Below are positions 10,301 to 16,925 of a stretch of DNA of 64,000 nt, piece by piece (position 1 is the first letter of the stretch; each line of letters opens with the position of its first letter). The notes below the pieces were generated by a model. That model saw nothing but the letters and a program-made list of their open reading frames with translations, searched no databases and was not told where the DNA came from. The position numbers and the translations under genes are program-made. The DNA is taken from NCBI RefSeq assembly GCF_913060805.1, contig NZ_CAJXTC010000015.1, forward strand, positions 1 to 64,000, written 5' to 3'. Source of the stretch: an uncultured Draconibacterium sp. Its GTDB lineage: Bacteria > Bacteroidota > Bacteroidia > Bacteroidales > Prolixibacteraceae.

Positions 10301-11505
10301 GTACCGGCCGATAAACCTGAAACATCTAAAGTTGTTGGTCCATGTGACCATTGAATAGCGGTTATCCCTCCATTTGTTGAACTCGTATCTAAATCAATGC
10401 TGCCATCATTTCCGCCATAGCAGGAAACATCAACAATATTTACAGGGATTATTGAAACATTTGCATTAGCAGCTCCTGATTTTAGCACTCCCTCAGACTT
10501 TGTTTGCTCCGTATTGATTTCCCGATCAACTTCGCTTCCAACAACATTGATGTAATGCTCCGTTCGGCTAATATTTCCATTAATGTCGCTGATTTCATAA
10601 AAACGCGTTACGGTATAAGGACAAAAAATTCTACTGCTTATTTGGCCAAGATATTTAAAACTACTGTAATCGGGTTCGCAATTATCAGTAACATTTCCGC
10701 CTGCCTGTTCAAATTGCTCCCAAGTGGTGAAGGCATCAGGAACAGCCTCACCACATCGGGTCGTAAAAGGTTCGGGGGCCATTATAACAGGGCTTTCATC
10801 ATCTGTTACGGTTACCCGGAAATTATGGTGTGCAACATTTCTTCCATCGCTTATCTCGTAACTAACTATTGTTGTTCCTATTGGAAAATATTCGCCCGAA
10901 GAATAATTCCCATTGATTGTTATCTTATCTTTTGGAACACAATTATCGCTTGCCTCAAGTGATGTCCAAAACACTTTTGCACCACATTCGCCTTTACTGT
11001 TACTCACCTGCAGATTACCCGGCGACCGGATTAAGCGTGGAGCATTATTATCGGTTACCAACACTGTAAAAGAACAGTTAATCTCCCTGCCATTTTTATT
11101 CATCCCGCGATAAACGACCATGGTTTCTCCAACCTGGAAAACGTAACTTTCGAGTTGATTCACTCCAAAAGCTGATGAATAGTCGGTTGTTGCACCTGAC
11201 ATTTCCCAGGTTAACGACAAGATTTTCCCATCGGGATCCTGTATTTTTAAGCCTGACGATATGGCCCGCGAGCAAGAATTGAATTCGGCAGGAACAATAA
11301 TATTTTCCGGATAAGATAATCCTCCAACCGAATCAATTTTGAAATTATCCGAAGTTCTTGATACATTAATAAAAGGTAACCCAGATAAATTAGAGCAGAG
11401 AATTCCAGATGCATTTTCAGCTGAACTGGCTCTAAAATACGTTATGAATATAATTATCGTTACGACAACTATTCTAAATGTCTGGTACTGATTACATTTA
11501 ACCAC
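4336..11505 (-). CDS. Giant secreted adhesin with SprB repeats and HYR domains (2389 aa)
   Basis: Signal peptide at residues 1-29 (hydrophobic IVVVTIIIFITYF, then ASSA). Two HYR/Ig-like modules fill about 60-330. Six SprB-type repeats follow (about 355-815), each opening with a variant of VSCNGGNDGS and carrying GGTPPYSYLWNNGST-like cores. Next come an Ig-like module with YQWQQSTDG (about 810-900), HYR-like modules with DNC and TDxxGN motifs (900-1160), an unusual cysteine-rich block (about 1160-1300) and a long HYR array to the end. Two neighbouring HYR modules near residues 1745-1935 are nearly identical (YFDNCWPNDSL in both). The protein ends ITPRPEIIKNNY with no recognisable T9SS type A or gliding-associated sorting domain, which is odd for this architecture. 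Surface adhesion or gliding-type function is inferred from the SprB repeats and the adjacent PorP/SprF gene. Confidence 0.92.
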   Translation of the reverse strand: MVKCNQYQTFRIVVVTIIIFITYFRASSAENASGILCSNLSGLPFINVSRTSDNFKIDSVGGLSYPENIIVPAEFNSCSRAISSGLKIQDPDGKILSLTWEMSGATTDYSSAFGVNQLESYVFQVGETMVVYRGMNKNGREINCSFTVLVTDNNAPRLIRSPGNLQVSNSKGECGAKVFWTSLEASDNCVPKDKITINGNYSSGEYFPIGTTIVSYEISDGRNVAHHNFRVTVTDDESPVIMAPEPFTTRCGEAVPDAFTTWEQFEQAGGNVTDNCEPDYSSFKYLGQISSRIFCPYTVTRFYEISDINGNISRTEHYINVVGSEVDREINTEQTKSEGVLKSGAANANVSIIPVNIVDVSCYGGNDGSIDLDTSSTNGGITAIQWSHGPTTLDVSGLSAGTYTVQVTDADGTVLQNFTIDQPGELTLSAVAVDVSCNGGNDGAADVMVSGGTPPYSYLWSNGATIKNPNALIAGSYNLTVTDANGCNASAAVTVDEPSVLTAGAVVSDVSCHGANDGSVTLSVNGGIPPYSYLWNNGSTDKDATGLSAGSFSVTITDSKGCTTDVSAIVNEPLVLSASATSVNVSCNGGSNGSVSLSVNGGTPPYSYLWNNGSTNKDLTSLVAGNYSVTISDSKGCQASATAMIREPSALSISTAVSDVSCYGGTDGSINLTVNGGTLPYAYLWNTGNSAEDLNGLAANTFAVTVTDGNGCVASTSAAVTEPDELNALVSSTNISCNGADDGSITVSSASGGLGNYEYRLNSGNWQTSGDFSGLPAASYSVQIRDADNPACLVNLGDVSLSEPEPITAPMLTGDATICYNSAPGEVSASPAGGGNNVFSYQWQQSTDGTSWSNAGESGLSYSPPVLTATTYYRLEATDAGSPSCGTVYSDTIEIKVVDDEKPTFTVPGVVTVYAVSDCSPPDISSSILGTPTGIQDNCSALAEITVEYNDDPTYYSTGSCNDYIIHRTWTVRDLMGNEATAIQKITVVDNQVPTLNVPEDATIECHEDSSPANTGQATATDNCDESASLVITYSDSEVAGNCYGRKVITRTWTATDCKGNSWSDDQTITVEDNTPPVINCPSDMNVATPDDIPLPSEIVVTATDNCGAPVRVEFVDEEYTGLEDGTGFCPKTVTKYYEATDSCGNKSTCSFVIYVDDVSDCYICQGDVQTHYVDLSDQPSGSVELTNIRRDEEGVCCDFKSKKNMRCTSFNIELDDAAVGVTILVDGALPNSKDYRINCFDIDPIDHVVCIPGDDIQKSEFYNFVYCKEGNNANDFTFISVPGAVATGDLTTRVDCSGEIEIEGVTESSVYFTDLSGNGYERFLDPPSGSLNPTFTPDSTAPAIVRYEVCGNIADEGSVCAGGTDCDVVEIVVLPKIEIDFNIDPQAVCKNDPPIIDVTIHPAPSGSYTYEYYWYNGYDAQGTPLNAVSTSSYQPSTTGPYSLKVIETKTGVICNEAIRNFDWEYDYTPYNVFAPGNDLTIECADYDPQDIIDWLKLAYVEDEFGNLLPDNVTNNFAGITQACGEVVPVVFSASDDCGNLGTDTAFIYVNDNANPVIDTEATVGTAECTGSNPNENPAYIAWLANHGNASASDLCDDNLTWSADTATATWSNDPANNEITVTFTVTDDCDNNEQTSATFTISDTQAPSIICPGNVSDTASFNFCAKTLGAVTDPTMDDNCSVPALTYTRVFPDGTSDSGNGTVTGLSFPVGVTTVSYLATDAAGLTADCSFQVRIVDVTPPGIGVGCGVSVEDTVSDNSCSKISAKIPEPTYFDNCWPNDSLTMDWSMTGATSGNGSGPVTGEYFNVGLTTVKYIVSDPDGNADSCFFDVRIHDITPPGINITGCEDVEEIADADSCSKVPVTLLPPDYFDNCWPNDSLELTYRINGATSESGTGSVVGKQFDIGVSTVTYTVTDPDGNKDSCWFDVRIIHNIIRPSNYTCPQAIVTATAEVGECGANLTLGQLTYVDPCNEIDSVWNNSLFRTSASDASGFYPVGTTHFNWYITDISGNIDSCEVAVTVEDLPPSISCPGDYLFDADLNRDFASGKTIALPTFSDNCPDSVLTWEMIRPDGTIVNSSAFGINFIPDNDTFLVDTTTITYTIADRNGNKESCSFLVIVRARPEIDCPSDTTINLDGTENNCEATFDPGVPYLVQGVPPIEWTYTVIFADGRPDLTGNYSSPAPGTATPLGDIDFPAGVNMISWRAENASGFDTCSHRVVVIDTIPPDFTTQPYENCVDPIQWAIYNPSNPNPVYGVNPNIEKSPSPDYRLFEIGDTSLDLLLLEDNCCDSVDMTVHWRIEFSATPDPLNPTGPYLTHPDIEGTGQPSTYIHPITGFANDINLWGDGVFFTEVVHRIYYWVEDCNGNMSETREEEIKITPRPEIIKNNY

Positions 11506-11592
11506 CGAAAATCAAGGATTTATTCACTCCTATATACTCCTATCTGCAACTTCAGACAAGGGATTCGGTAAACAAACACCCCAACTCGACAG

Positions 11593-11614
11593 TTGCGTCA
11601 AATTAAGGACGCAA
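11593..11614. promoter_or_regulatory. Operator-like perfect inverted repeat at the adhesin promoter
   Basis: TTGCGTC at 11593-11599 and GACGCAA at 11608-11614 are exact 7-bp inverted arms around an 8-bp spacer. The right arm shares three bases with the -7 box of the leftward adhesin promoter, and the dyad covers the predicted start of transcription. This placement suits a repressor site. The binding protein is unknown. Confidence 0.45.
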
Positions 11615-11643
11615 AACTAAAATTTTAAAGAAATTATTAACAA
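11612..11643 (-). promoter_or_regulatory. Bacteroidota-type promoter for the 2389-aa adhesin
   Basis: On the minus strand TTG (11643-11641) and TAGTTTTG (11619-11612, an exact TAnnTTTG) are 21 bp apart. Transcription would start near 11605, leaving a leader of about 100 nt before the adhesin ATG. Confidence 0.5.
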
Positions 11644-11656
11644 TAAATCATTGCAT

Positions 11657-12868
11657 TTAATCGAAATTTTGCACGGATTTAAAGACCCTCAAAAAGTTTC
11701 CTCCCCAAACTTTGGCGATTTCCTCTTCAGTATAACCACGCTTAAGCATTTCGGCAGTAATGTTTGGCATCTGGCTAACATCGGCACAATCGGCCAGTCC
11801 GCCACCGCCGTCAAAGTCCGAACCGATTCCTACGTAATCAATTCCTACCAGGTTTTTCACATGGTCGATATGATCTACACAATCGGCAACAGTTGGCAAT
11901 TGTTTTGGATATTTCTCATCCAGTTCGCGCCATTGTTTGCGAACTTCTGCCTGTTCAGCTTCGCTCATTTTTGCAAAGCGGGTATTGAAAATCTTTCTTA
12001 TTTCCTGTTCTTTTTGATAACGAACAGTAGTAGTGTCAGGATCTTTAATGTAGTCGTCGAGCAGACAAATTTGGATTACGCCGCCATTTTTGGCCAGTGC
12101 TTTAATCATATCATCGGTCATGTTTCGGTTATGATGTGCAATAGCACGCACACTCGAGTGCGAAGCAAAAACAGGCACCTTACTCAGTTCTACCACATCG
12201 TAAAACGATTTGTCAGAAATATGCGACACATCGATCAACATCCCCAGGCGATTCATTTCTTTCACCACCTGTTTTCCGAAAGGGCTTAATCCATTGAATT
12301 CCGGTCCATTTTTATCAGTTGAAGAGTCGCAAACGTCATTATTCGACGAGTGACAAAGCGTTATATAACGAACTCCTTTATTGTAAAACTCCTCAACGCG
12401 GTCGAGTTCCTGACCCAACGGAAATCCGTTTTCCATACCAATGTAAATAGCACGTTTCCCATCTTTTTCAAGGCGAACAACATCTTCGGGATCGGTGGCA
12501 ACCTCGGCCATGTTATTATATTTTTCACATACCTCGTATGTTTTCTCGATCATTTTATTTGCCATTTCGTAGGCATTTTGCGTATTCTCTTCGGTGCGCG
12601 GACGCTGGCTGGTAAAAGCTGCAAAAAAGATGGCATCCAATCCACCTTCTTCCATCCTCGGAAAATCAACGCGGCTACCCGGCGATTCGTTTGATTTACC
12701 CACATCCAGACCGCCTTCTAACAGCGCCATTGGCGTATCGCAATGTGTATCAATTGTTATTGCACGTTTATGAACTTCCATTGCTTTTCCGTCTTTTCCT
12801 TCACAAAATCCATTTAAACCCGCTAACAGTCCCCCAACCATCAGCAAAAAAGAATATGCCTTAATCAT
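11657..12868 (-). CDS. Membrane dipeptidase, peptidase family M19
   Basis: 403 residues; hydrolyses dipeptides at a binuclear zinc site (family knowledge). An N-terminal signal peptide (about 1-21, ending GFCEG) implies export. Family motifs are all in order: TIDTHCDTP near residue 37 with the first metal ligands, IGMENG near 143 with the bridging glutamate, TLCHSSNND, IDVSHIS, ASHSSVRAI...HNRN, and GIGSDFDGG near 350. The C-terminal WGGNFLRVF is also typical of M19. The substrate may be a peptidoglycan-derived or environmental dipeptide. It is a single-gene unit: a promoter of its own lies upstream and the adhesin promoter lies immediately downstream. Confidence 0.92.
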   Translation of the reverse strand: MIKAYSFLLMVGGLLAGLNGFCEGKDGKAMEVHKRAITIDTHCDTPMALLEGGLDVGKSNESPGSRVDFPRMEEGGLDAIFFAAFTSQRPRTEENTQNAYEMANKMIEKTYEVCEKYNNMAEVATDPEDVVRLEKDGKRAIYIGMENGFPLGQELDRVEEFYNKGVRYITLCHSSNNDVCDSSTDKNGPEFNGLSPFGKQVVKEMNRLGMLIDVSHISDKSFYDVVELSKVPVFASHSSVRAIAHHNRNMTDDMIKALAKNGGVIQICLLDDYIKDPDTTTVRYQKEQEIRKIFNTRFAKMSEAEQAEVRKQWRELDEKYPKQLPTVADCVDHIDHVKNLVGIDYVGIGSDFDGGGGLADCADVSQMPNITAEMLKRGYTEEEIAKVWGGNFLRVFKSVQNFD

Positions 12869-12906
12869 TATAAAGTTTTTTGATTTTAAATTGAAAACAA
12901 TTATAA

Positions 12907-12914
12907 CAAATGTA
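12907..12914 (-). promoter_or_regulatory. -7 box for the M19 dipeptidase
   Basis: Minus-strand TACATTTG is an exact TAnnTTTG box about 39 bp before the ATG. A TTG 23 bp upstream could serve as the -33 element, though the spacing is slightly long. Confidence 0.4.
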
Positions 12915-13104
12915 TTTTATAATGAACAATTTTCTGCCAAAAAGAATTCGAATTGTAAGTAAAAATAAATTTTAGTCGCATCAACTCCTCTCCGAATGCC
13001 AAAATACCTATACATATTTTACACCTGTAACGACCTTGCACAAATCGGGAAGAAATCGCACGCCAAAAAATCTTTAATTTAGTCTTGTATCTTTACACAA
13101 AAAA

Positions 13105-14181
13105 TTGCGAATAAATACAAAATACAAATGGCTTGTTCTTCCGGCGTTGGCGGGAGTAATTTTTGTACTTACAGTTTTCCTGCGCCAGCACCCCGGCCTT
13201 GTTGAAACCTGGTACGCTCGGGGACTCTATCCTTATATCGCATCGCTACTTTCGAACCTTTCTTTTGTTTTTCCCTTTTCGCTTGATGATATTTTTTACG
13301 CAGTGTTGATTTTAACACCTGTAGTTCTGCTTGTTCAGATTTATAGAAAAAGAACAAGATGGAAAGCTGCAGGAAAATTTTTGCTCAACATTCTTGCCTC
13401 AATATATATCCTGTTTTATGTGCTTTGGGGATTCAACTATTTTAGATTATCGTTACCCGACCGGCTTGGAATAAAAGACAGGGAACCCGATACAGAGGAG
13501 TTTGTGCAATTTATTCATCAGTACATTGCAGAATTGAACGAATTACATTGCGATTTTGACACCATCGACAAAACTAAAATCGACCGAATTATAGAAGAAT
13601 CGTATCAACAATTGGCACCGGTTTTACAGTTCGATTACCCGATGGGAAAACGCCCCGACAAAAAAATTACGTTTAGCGAATTCTATTCAAAATCAGGAAT
13701 CACCGGTTATTTCGGTCCATTTTTTAACGAAGTTCATGTAAATAAAATGGTTTTACCCATCGAATATCCATTTGTTCTGGCACACGAAAAAGCCCATCAA
13801 CTGGGTGTTACCGGTGAAGCCGAAGCCAATTTTTACTCGTGGTTGATTTGCACCAATAGCTCGTCGCAACAAATTCGGTATTCGGCGAAGTTGTTTATTT
13901 CATTCCATTTTTTCAGGCAGGCCCGAGGATTGAAAGAGTATAAAAAACTAGTTGCCGAAATCTCTCCGGAAGTACAGTCCGACATTAATAAAATAAGCGA
14001 ACATTGGAGAAAACTACGCAACGCAACCATGGACAAAACGGCGTCGAAAATCAACGATGCCTACTTAAAACACAACAATATAAAATCGGGGATAAAAGAT
14101 TATACCGGCGTAGTTGACCACGTTATGAACTTTTCGTTAGATTCAACTTTTCAGCAACGCCACGGTCTTGTGCCCCATTAA
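13105..14181 (+). CDS. DUF3810 integral membrane protein with a zinc-protease-like HEKAH motif
   Basis: 358 residues. Three hydrophobic segments lie at the N-terminus (about 8-28, 62-80 and 92-112), followed by a soluble domain. That domain contains FVLAHEKAHQLGVTGEAEANF near residue 226: an HExxH zinc motif with a downstream glutamate, as in gluzincin-like metallopeptidases. This architecture matches the DUF3810 family, which is widespread in Bacteroidota and has no established function that I know of. The frame opens only at a TTG at 13105; no in-frame ATG precedes the first membrane segment. The MBL-fold gene follows in the same direction 90 bp later and may be cotranscribed. Proteolytic activity is inferred from the motif alone. 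Confidence 0.85.
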   Translation: MRINTKYKWLVLPALAGVIFVLTVFLRQHPGLVETWYARGLYPYIASLLSNLSFVFPFSLDDIFYAVLILTPVVLLVQIYRKRTRWKAAGKFLLNILASIYILFYVLWGFNYFRLSLPDRLGIKDREPDTEEFVQFIHQYIAELNELHCDFDTIDKTKIDRIIEESYQQLAPVLQFDYPMGKRPDKKITFSEFYSKSGITGYFGPFFNEVHVNKMVLPIEYPFVLAHEKAHQLGVTGEAEANFYSWLICTNSSSQQIRYSAKLFISFHFFRQARGLKEYKKLVAEISPEVQSDINKISEHWRKLRNATMDKTASKINDAYLKHNNIKSGIKDYTGVVDHVMNFSLDSTFQQRHGLVPH

Positions 14182-14271
14182 ATTCATTTACTTTTACAGC
14201 GTATAACAAAGTTGGAAAAGGAACTGCAGCGAAAACTTCGTGGTCTCAACTTCCGACTTCAAATTATTTAT

Positions 14272-15108
14272 ATGAAGCTTATTCCAGTATCAGCCGGTCA
14301 TTTTCATTGCGATGGAGGAGCCTTGTTTGGCGCCATTCCAAAAATATTGTGGAACAAAGTCTACCCATGCAACGACGATAATTTCACCCAGCTTACATTA
14401 CGTTGCCTGCTGGTTGAAATCGATGATCGAAAAATATTGATTGAAGCCGGAATTGGAAATCACTACCCCGAGAAACACCTCCGAAACAATGGAGTAACTT
14501 CGGTTTACGAACTGGAAAAATCACTAACAGAAAACGGTTATTCAGCCGCAGATATTACCGATGTATTTTTTACGCATCTGCACTGGGATCATTGCACCGG
14601 AGCCGTTAAAAATGTTGACGGGAAACTGGAGCTTGCCTTTCCGAATGCAACATTATGGAGCAGCAAAGAGCAGTGGGAACATGCTAAAATTTCGAATCCC
14701 CGCGAACGGGCAGCATTTAATCGCCCGGTGCTGGATTTTATGATGGATTCGGGAAAATTACAATTGATTGAAGAAGAAGGTCAATTTCTTCCTGGTTTTG
14801 AAATTAGGATGTTCGATGGTCACACGCCGGGACAAATGCTACCTATCCTTCACACCGAAAAACACTCTTTTGTTTATACATCAGATCTGTTTACTACTGC
14901 CGCAAACATTCCTTTGCTGTGGATTTCAGCTTACGATCTTGATCCGGCGCAGGTTATGGAAGAGAAAGGAAAATTTTTGAAAGAAGCTGCTGAAAATAAC
15001 TACATTTTATTTTTCGAGCACGACTACTATACGGAATGTGCTTCGGTACAGGAAACAGAAAAAGGCGTGCAACTAAAGGAGAAATTTAGCCTGGCAGAAT
15101 TACTCTGA
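14272..15108 (+). CDS. MBL-fold metallo-hydrolase
   Basis: 278 residues from the ATG at 14272; the open frame extends upstream to a TTG at 14212, but those 20 residues are not conserved-looking. The metallo-beta-lactamase signature THLHWDHCTGA (HxHxDH) lies near residue 100, followed by DGHTPGQM with a ligand histidine, TSDLF with the bridging aspartate, and FFEHDYY with the final histidine. No signal peptide is visible, so it is cytoplasmic. It resembles lactonase/quorum-quenching-type or generic hydrolases of this fold; the substrate cannot be told from sequence. It overlaps the convergent lipoprotein gene by 9 bp. Confidence 0.88.
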   Translation: MKLIPVSAGHFHCDGGALFGAIPKILWNKVYPCNDDNFTQLTLRCLLVEIDDRKILIEAGIGNHYPEKHLRNNGVTSVYELEKSLTENGYSAADITDVFFTHLHWDHCTGAVKNVDGKLELAFPNATLWSSKEQWEHAKISNPRERAAFNRPVLDFMMDSGKLQLIEEEGQFLPGFEIRMFDGHTPGQMLPILHTEKHSFVYTSDLFTTAANIPLLWISAYDLDPAQVMEEKGKFLKEAAENNYILFFEHDYYTECASVQETEKGVQLKEKFSLAELL

Positions 15109-15522
15109 CACTCGGGTTAAATTCATCCATCCCCACCCGTCAACCGACAAGCGGAGTTCATCTCCGTCAACTGTATAGGCAGAAACCTGAGGTAGCATTG
15201 TCGCAATTTTCTTTGAAAATTCACTATCGCAACAAATCTTTGTGCAACCCGCCCCGGAAATGCTGATACTATCAGTTGAATTCAAAGAATAATCACCTCC
15301 ACAGATATTTACATCCAATGCTATATTGTAACTCCCGTCACCATTAAACTCAATAAGCGGATTGTAATTATCATCTTTGGGGTAGACAGCCGATTCAACA
15401 GACATAAAATCATCAACCTCCCACTGTCCAACAAGTTTACTGTCGCAATTACAGTCATCATCACAGGCACTAAATAGCAGACTCGCCACAAAAAAGACAA
15501 GTATCAATTTTGCTCGTTTCAT
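15100..15522 (-). CDS. Small lipoprotein of unknown function
   Basis: 140 residues with a lipoprotein signal: KRAKLILVFFVASLLFSAC, lipidated at the cysteine near residue 20, then an acidic stretch CDDDCNCDS. The remainder (VGQWEVDDFMSVES..., FNGDGSYNI, LRLSVDGWGWMNLTRV) looks like a lipocalin-like or META-type small beta-barrel of the kind common in Bacteroidota lipoproteins. The cysteine-rich GCTKICCDSE segment is unusual. It is convergent with the MBL-fold gene and lies 86 bp downstream of rlmN in the same direction. No specific function is proposed. Confidence 0.72.
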   Translation of the reverse strand: MKRAKLILVFFVASLLFSACDDDCNCDSKLVGQWEVDDFMSVESAVYPKDDNYNPLIEFNGDGSYNIALDVNICGGDYSLNSTDSISISGAGCTKICCDSEFSKKIATMLPQVSAYTVDGDELRLSVDGWGWMNLTRVSE

Positions 15523-15608
15523 TGTAAATGTTGTTTCTTTTATGATGGAGTATTCTCTGTTAAAGTTGCGTGTTTGCTCAAAAATATCCCAGTATAATAG
15601 CCCAAAGT

Positions 15609-16628
15609 CTACTTCACCAACTCCTTGGTAGACAGCAAACCACAGGCAGCATAAATATCTTCGCCACGCGACGCACGAACAGTGGTAAGAATTCCCTTTT
15701 TATTGAGGCCATCTTTAAAACGCTGAATGGTTGCTTCTCCCGGACTTTTAAGCGGTGTTCCGGGCACCGGATGAAAGCGAATCAGGTTAATGCGGCATTT
15801 TAAACCACTTAGTAAGCGGGCCAACTCATCCACATGCTTCTGTGAGTCATTTAGATCTTCAAACAAAATGTACTCGAACGACACACGGCGCTGACGCCCA
15901 AAGTCCCAGCTTTTAATTTCTTCAACCACTTCCTCAATCGGATAAGCCACCTGAACCGGCATAATTTTCTGGCGTTCTTCGTGGAAAGGAGTGTGCAAAC
16001 TCACTGCAAGGTGCGCCTCGCTTTTTTCCAGGAAAGTCAACATTCCGGGAATGATACCAATTGTTGAAACAGTTATCCGTCGCGGACTCATTGCAAATCC
16101 CCATTCCGAAGTAAGGATTTCAAGGCTTTTAAGAACTTCTTCCAGGTTATCAAAAGGTTCGCCCATTCCCATGTAAACAATGTTGCTCACCTCTTCAACT
16201 TCGTCGATACTTTTAATCTGGTTGATGATCTCGCCGGCAGAAAGTTGCCCCTGAAAACCTTGTTTGGCGGTAAAACAAAACAGGCACCCCATTTTACAGC
16301 CCACTTGCGAACTCACACAAACCGTTTTACGGTCGCGTTCAGGAATCATCGCGGTTTCGATAAATTTATTCTGGATTGTCGGGAACAGGTATTTTCGCGT
16401 ACCATCAATACTGGCACTTACTTTTGTATAAGGTGTTAAGCCAAATTCGAAGCGCTCATCCAGCAATTCACGGGCTTTTTTCGAGAGGTTTGTCATCTCC
16501 TCAATCGAACTGATCTGCTTTTTATACAGCCAATCTGTTATTTGTTTTGCAGTGAATTTTGGCAATCCCAGCTCTACAACCAACTCCTGCAGTTCCCCTA
16601 ATGTTTTCCCGAATAATCGCTCCTTCAT
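15609..16628 (-). CDS. rlmN: Dual-specificity RNA methyltransferase RlmN
   Basis: 339 residues from the ATG at 16628. It methylates C2 of A2503 in 23S rRNA and of A37 in some tRNAs by radical SAM chemistry (family knowledge). The radical SAM cluster motif CKMGCLFC sits in GCKMGCLFCFTAKQGF. The two catalytic cysteines are also present: TVCVSSQ just before the cluster and AACGLL near the C-terminus. NIVYMGMGEPFDN, RRITVSTIG and HPVPGTPLKSP are further RlmN signatures. An open frame extends to 16658, but the -7 box at 16645-16652 lies inside that extension, so the 16628 start is preferred. Confidence 0.95.
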   Translation of the reverse strand: MKERLFGKTLGELQELVVELGLPKFTAKQITDWLYKKQISSIEEMTNLSKKARELLDERFEFGLTPYTKVSASIDGTRKYLFPTIQNKFIETAMIPERDRKTVCVSSQVGCKMGCLFCFTAKQGFQGQLSAGEIINQIKSIDEVEEVSNIVYMGMGEPFDNLEEVLKSLEILTSEWGFAMSPRRITVSTIGIIPGMLTFLEKSEAHLAVSLHTPFHEERQKIMPVQVAYPIEEVVEEIKSWDFGRQRRVSFEYILFEDLNDSQKHVDELARLLSGLKCRINLIRFHPVPGTPLKSPGEATIQRFKDGLNKKGILTTVRASRGEDIYAACGLLSTKELVK

Positions 16629-16644
16629 ACCTGTAAATTTGCTG

Positions 16645-16652
16645 CAAAGATA
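16645..16652 (-). promoter_or_regulatory. -7 box for rlmN
   Basis: Minus-strand TATCTTTG matches TAnnTTTG, placing transcription start about 8-10 nt before the rlmN ATG. Just upstream (16654-16669) lies an inverted repeat CGCAAAA/TTTTGCG separated by 2 bp. Confidence 0.4.
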
Positions 16653-16704
16653 ACGCAAAATTTTTTGCGAGATTTCTTTCGATGAATTCAGAACCTATTC
16701 AAAA

Positions 16705-16858
16705 TAATTTTTGCACCGTTCTTTAGAGCGGTGGTAAAAACAAAAAGAATACCTGAGATTTTTCAGGATTTTTGTACTTTCTATTTTACAAAAATCCTCA
16801 AAAATCAAATAGACTCAACTACATTGTATCACCGCCTTAAAAGACTGTGCAAAGAATA
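16705..16858. repeat. About 150-bp imperfect palindrome, MITE-like or large hairpin
   Basis: The segment is self-complementary about a centre at 16781/16782 without any gap. The inner arms 16757-16776 and 16787-16806 differ at one of 20 positions. The outer arms also pair, for example TTTGCAC (left, 16710-16716) with GTGCAAA (right), and GCGGTG with CACCGC. By eye, 50 of the outer 72 pairs match. It lies between rlmN and the 3' end of the amidase gene. It may be a non-autonomous transposable element or a large termination hairpin; no second copy is in the window. Confidence 0.6.
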
Positions 16859-16925
16859 CTATTCGCTAAAATTGATTGCTGATATCCAATGCAGGTTTCT
16901 TAAACAACAATTAGGTAGAAGAGTT

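Noticed and set aside
9300-10450. CRISPR-like repeats
   Set aside because: The periodic sequence is coding: it encodes six SprB repeats of about 73 residues each, with variable nucleotide sequence.
11651-12289. Plus-strand open frame of 212 codons
   Set aside because: It is antisense to the M19 dipeptidase, whose motifs are all conserved on the other strand.
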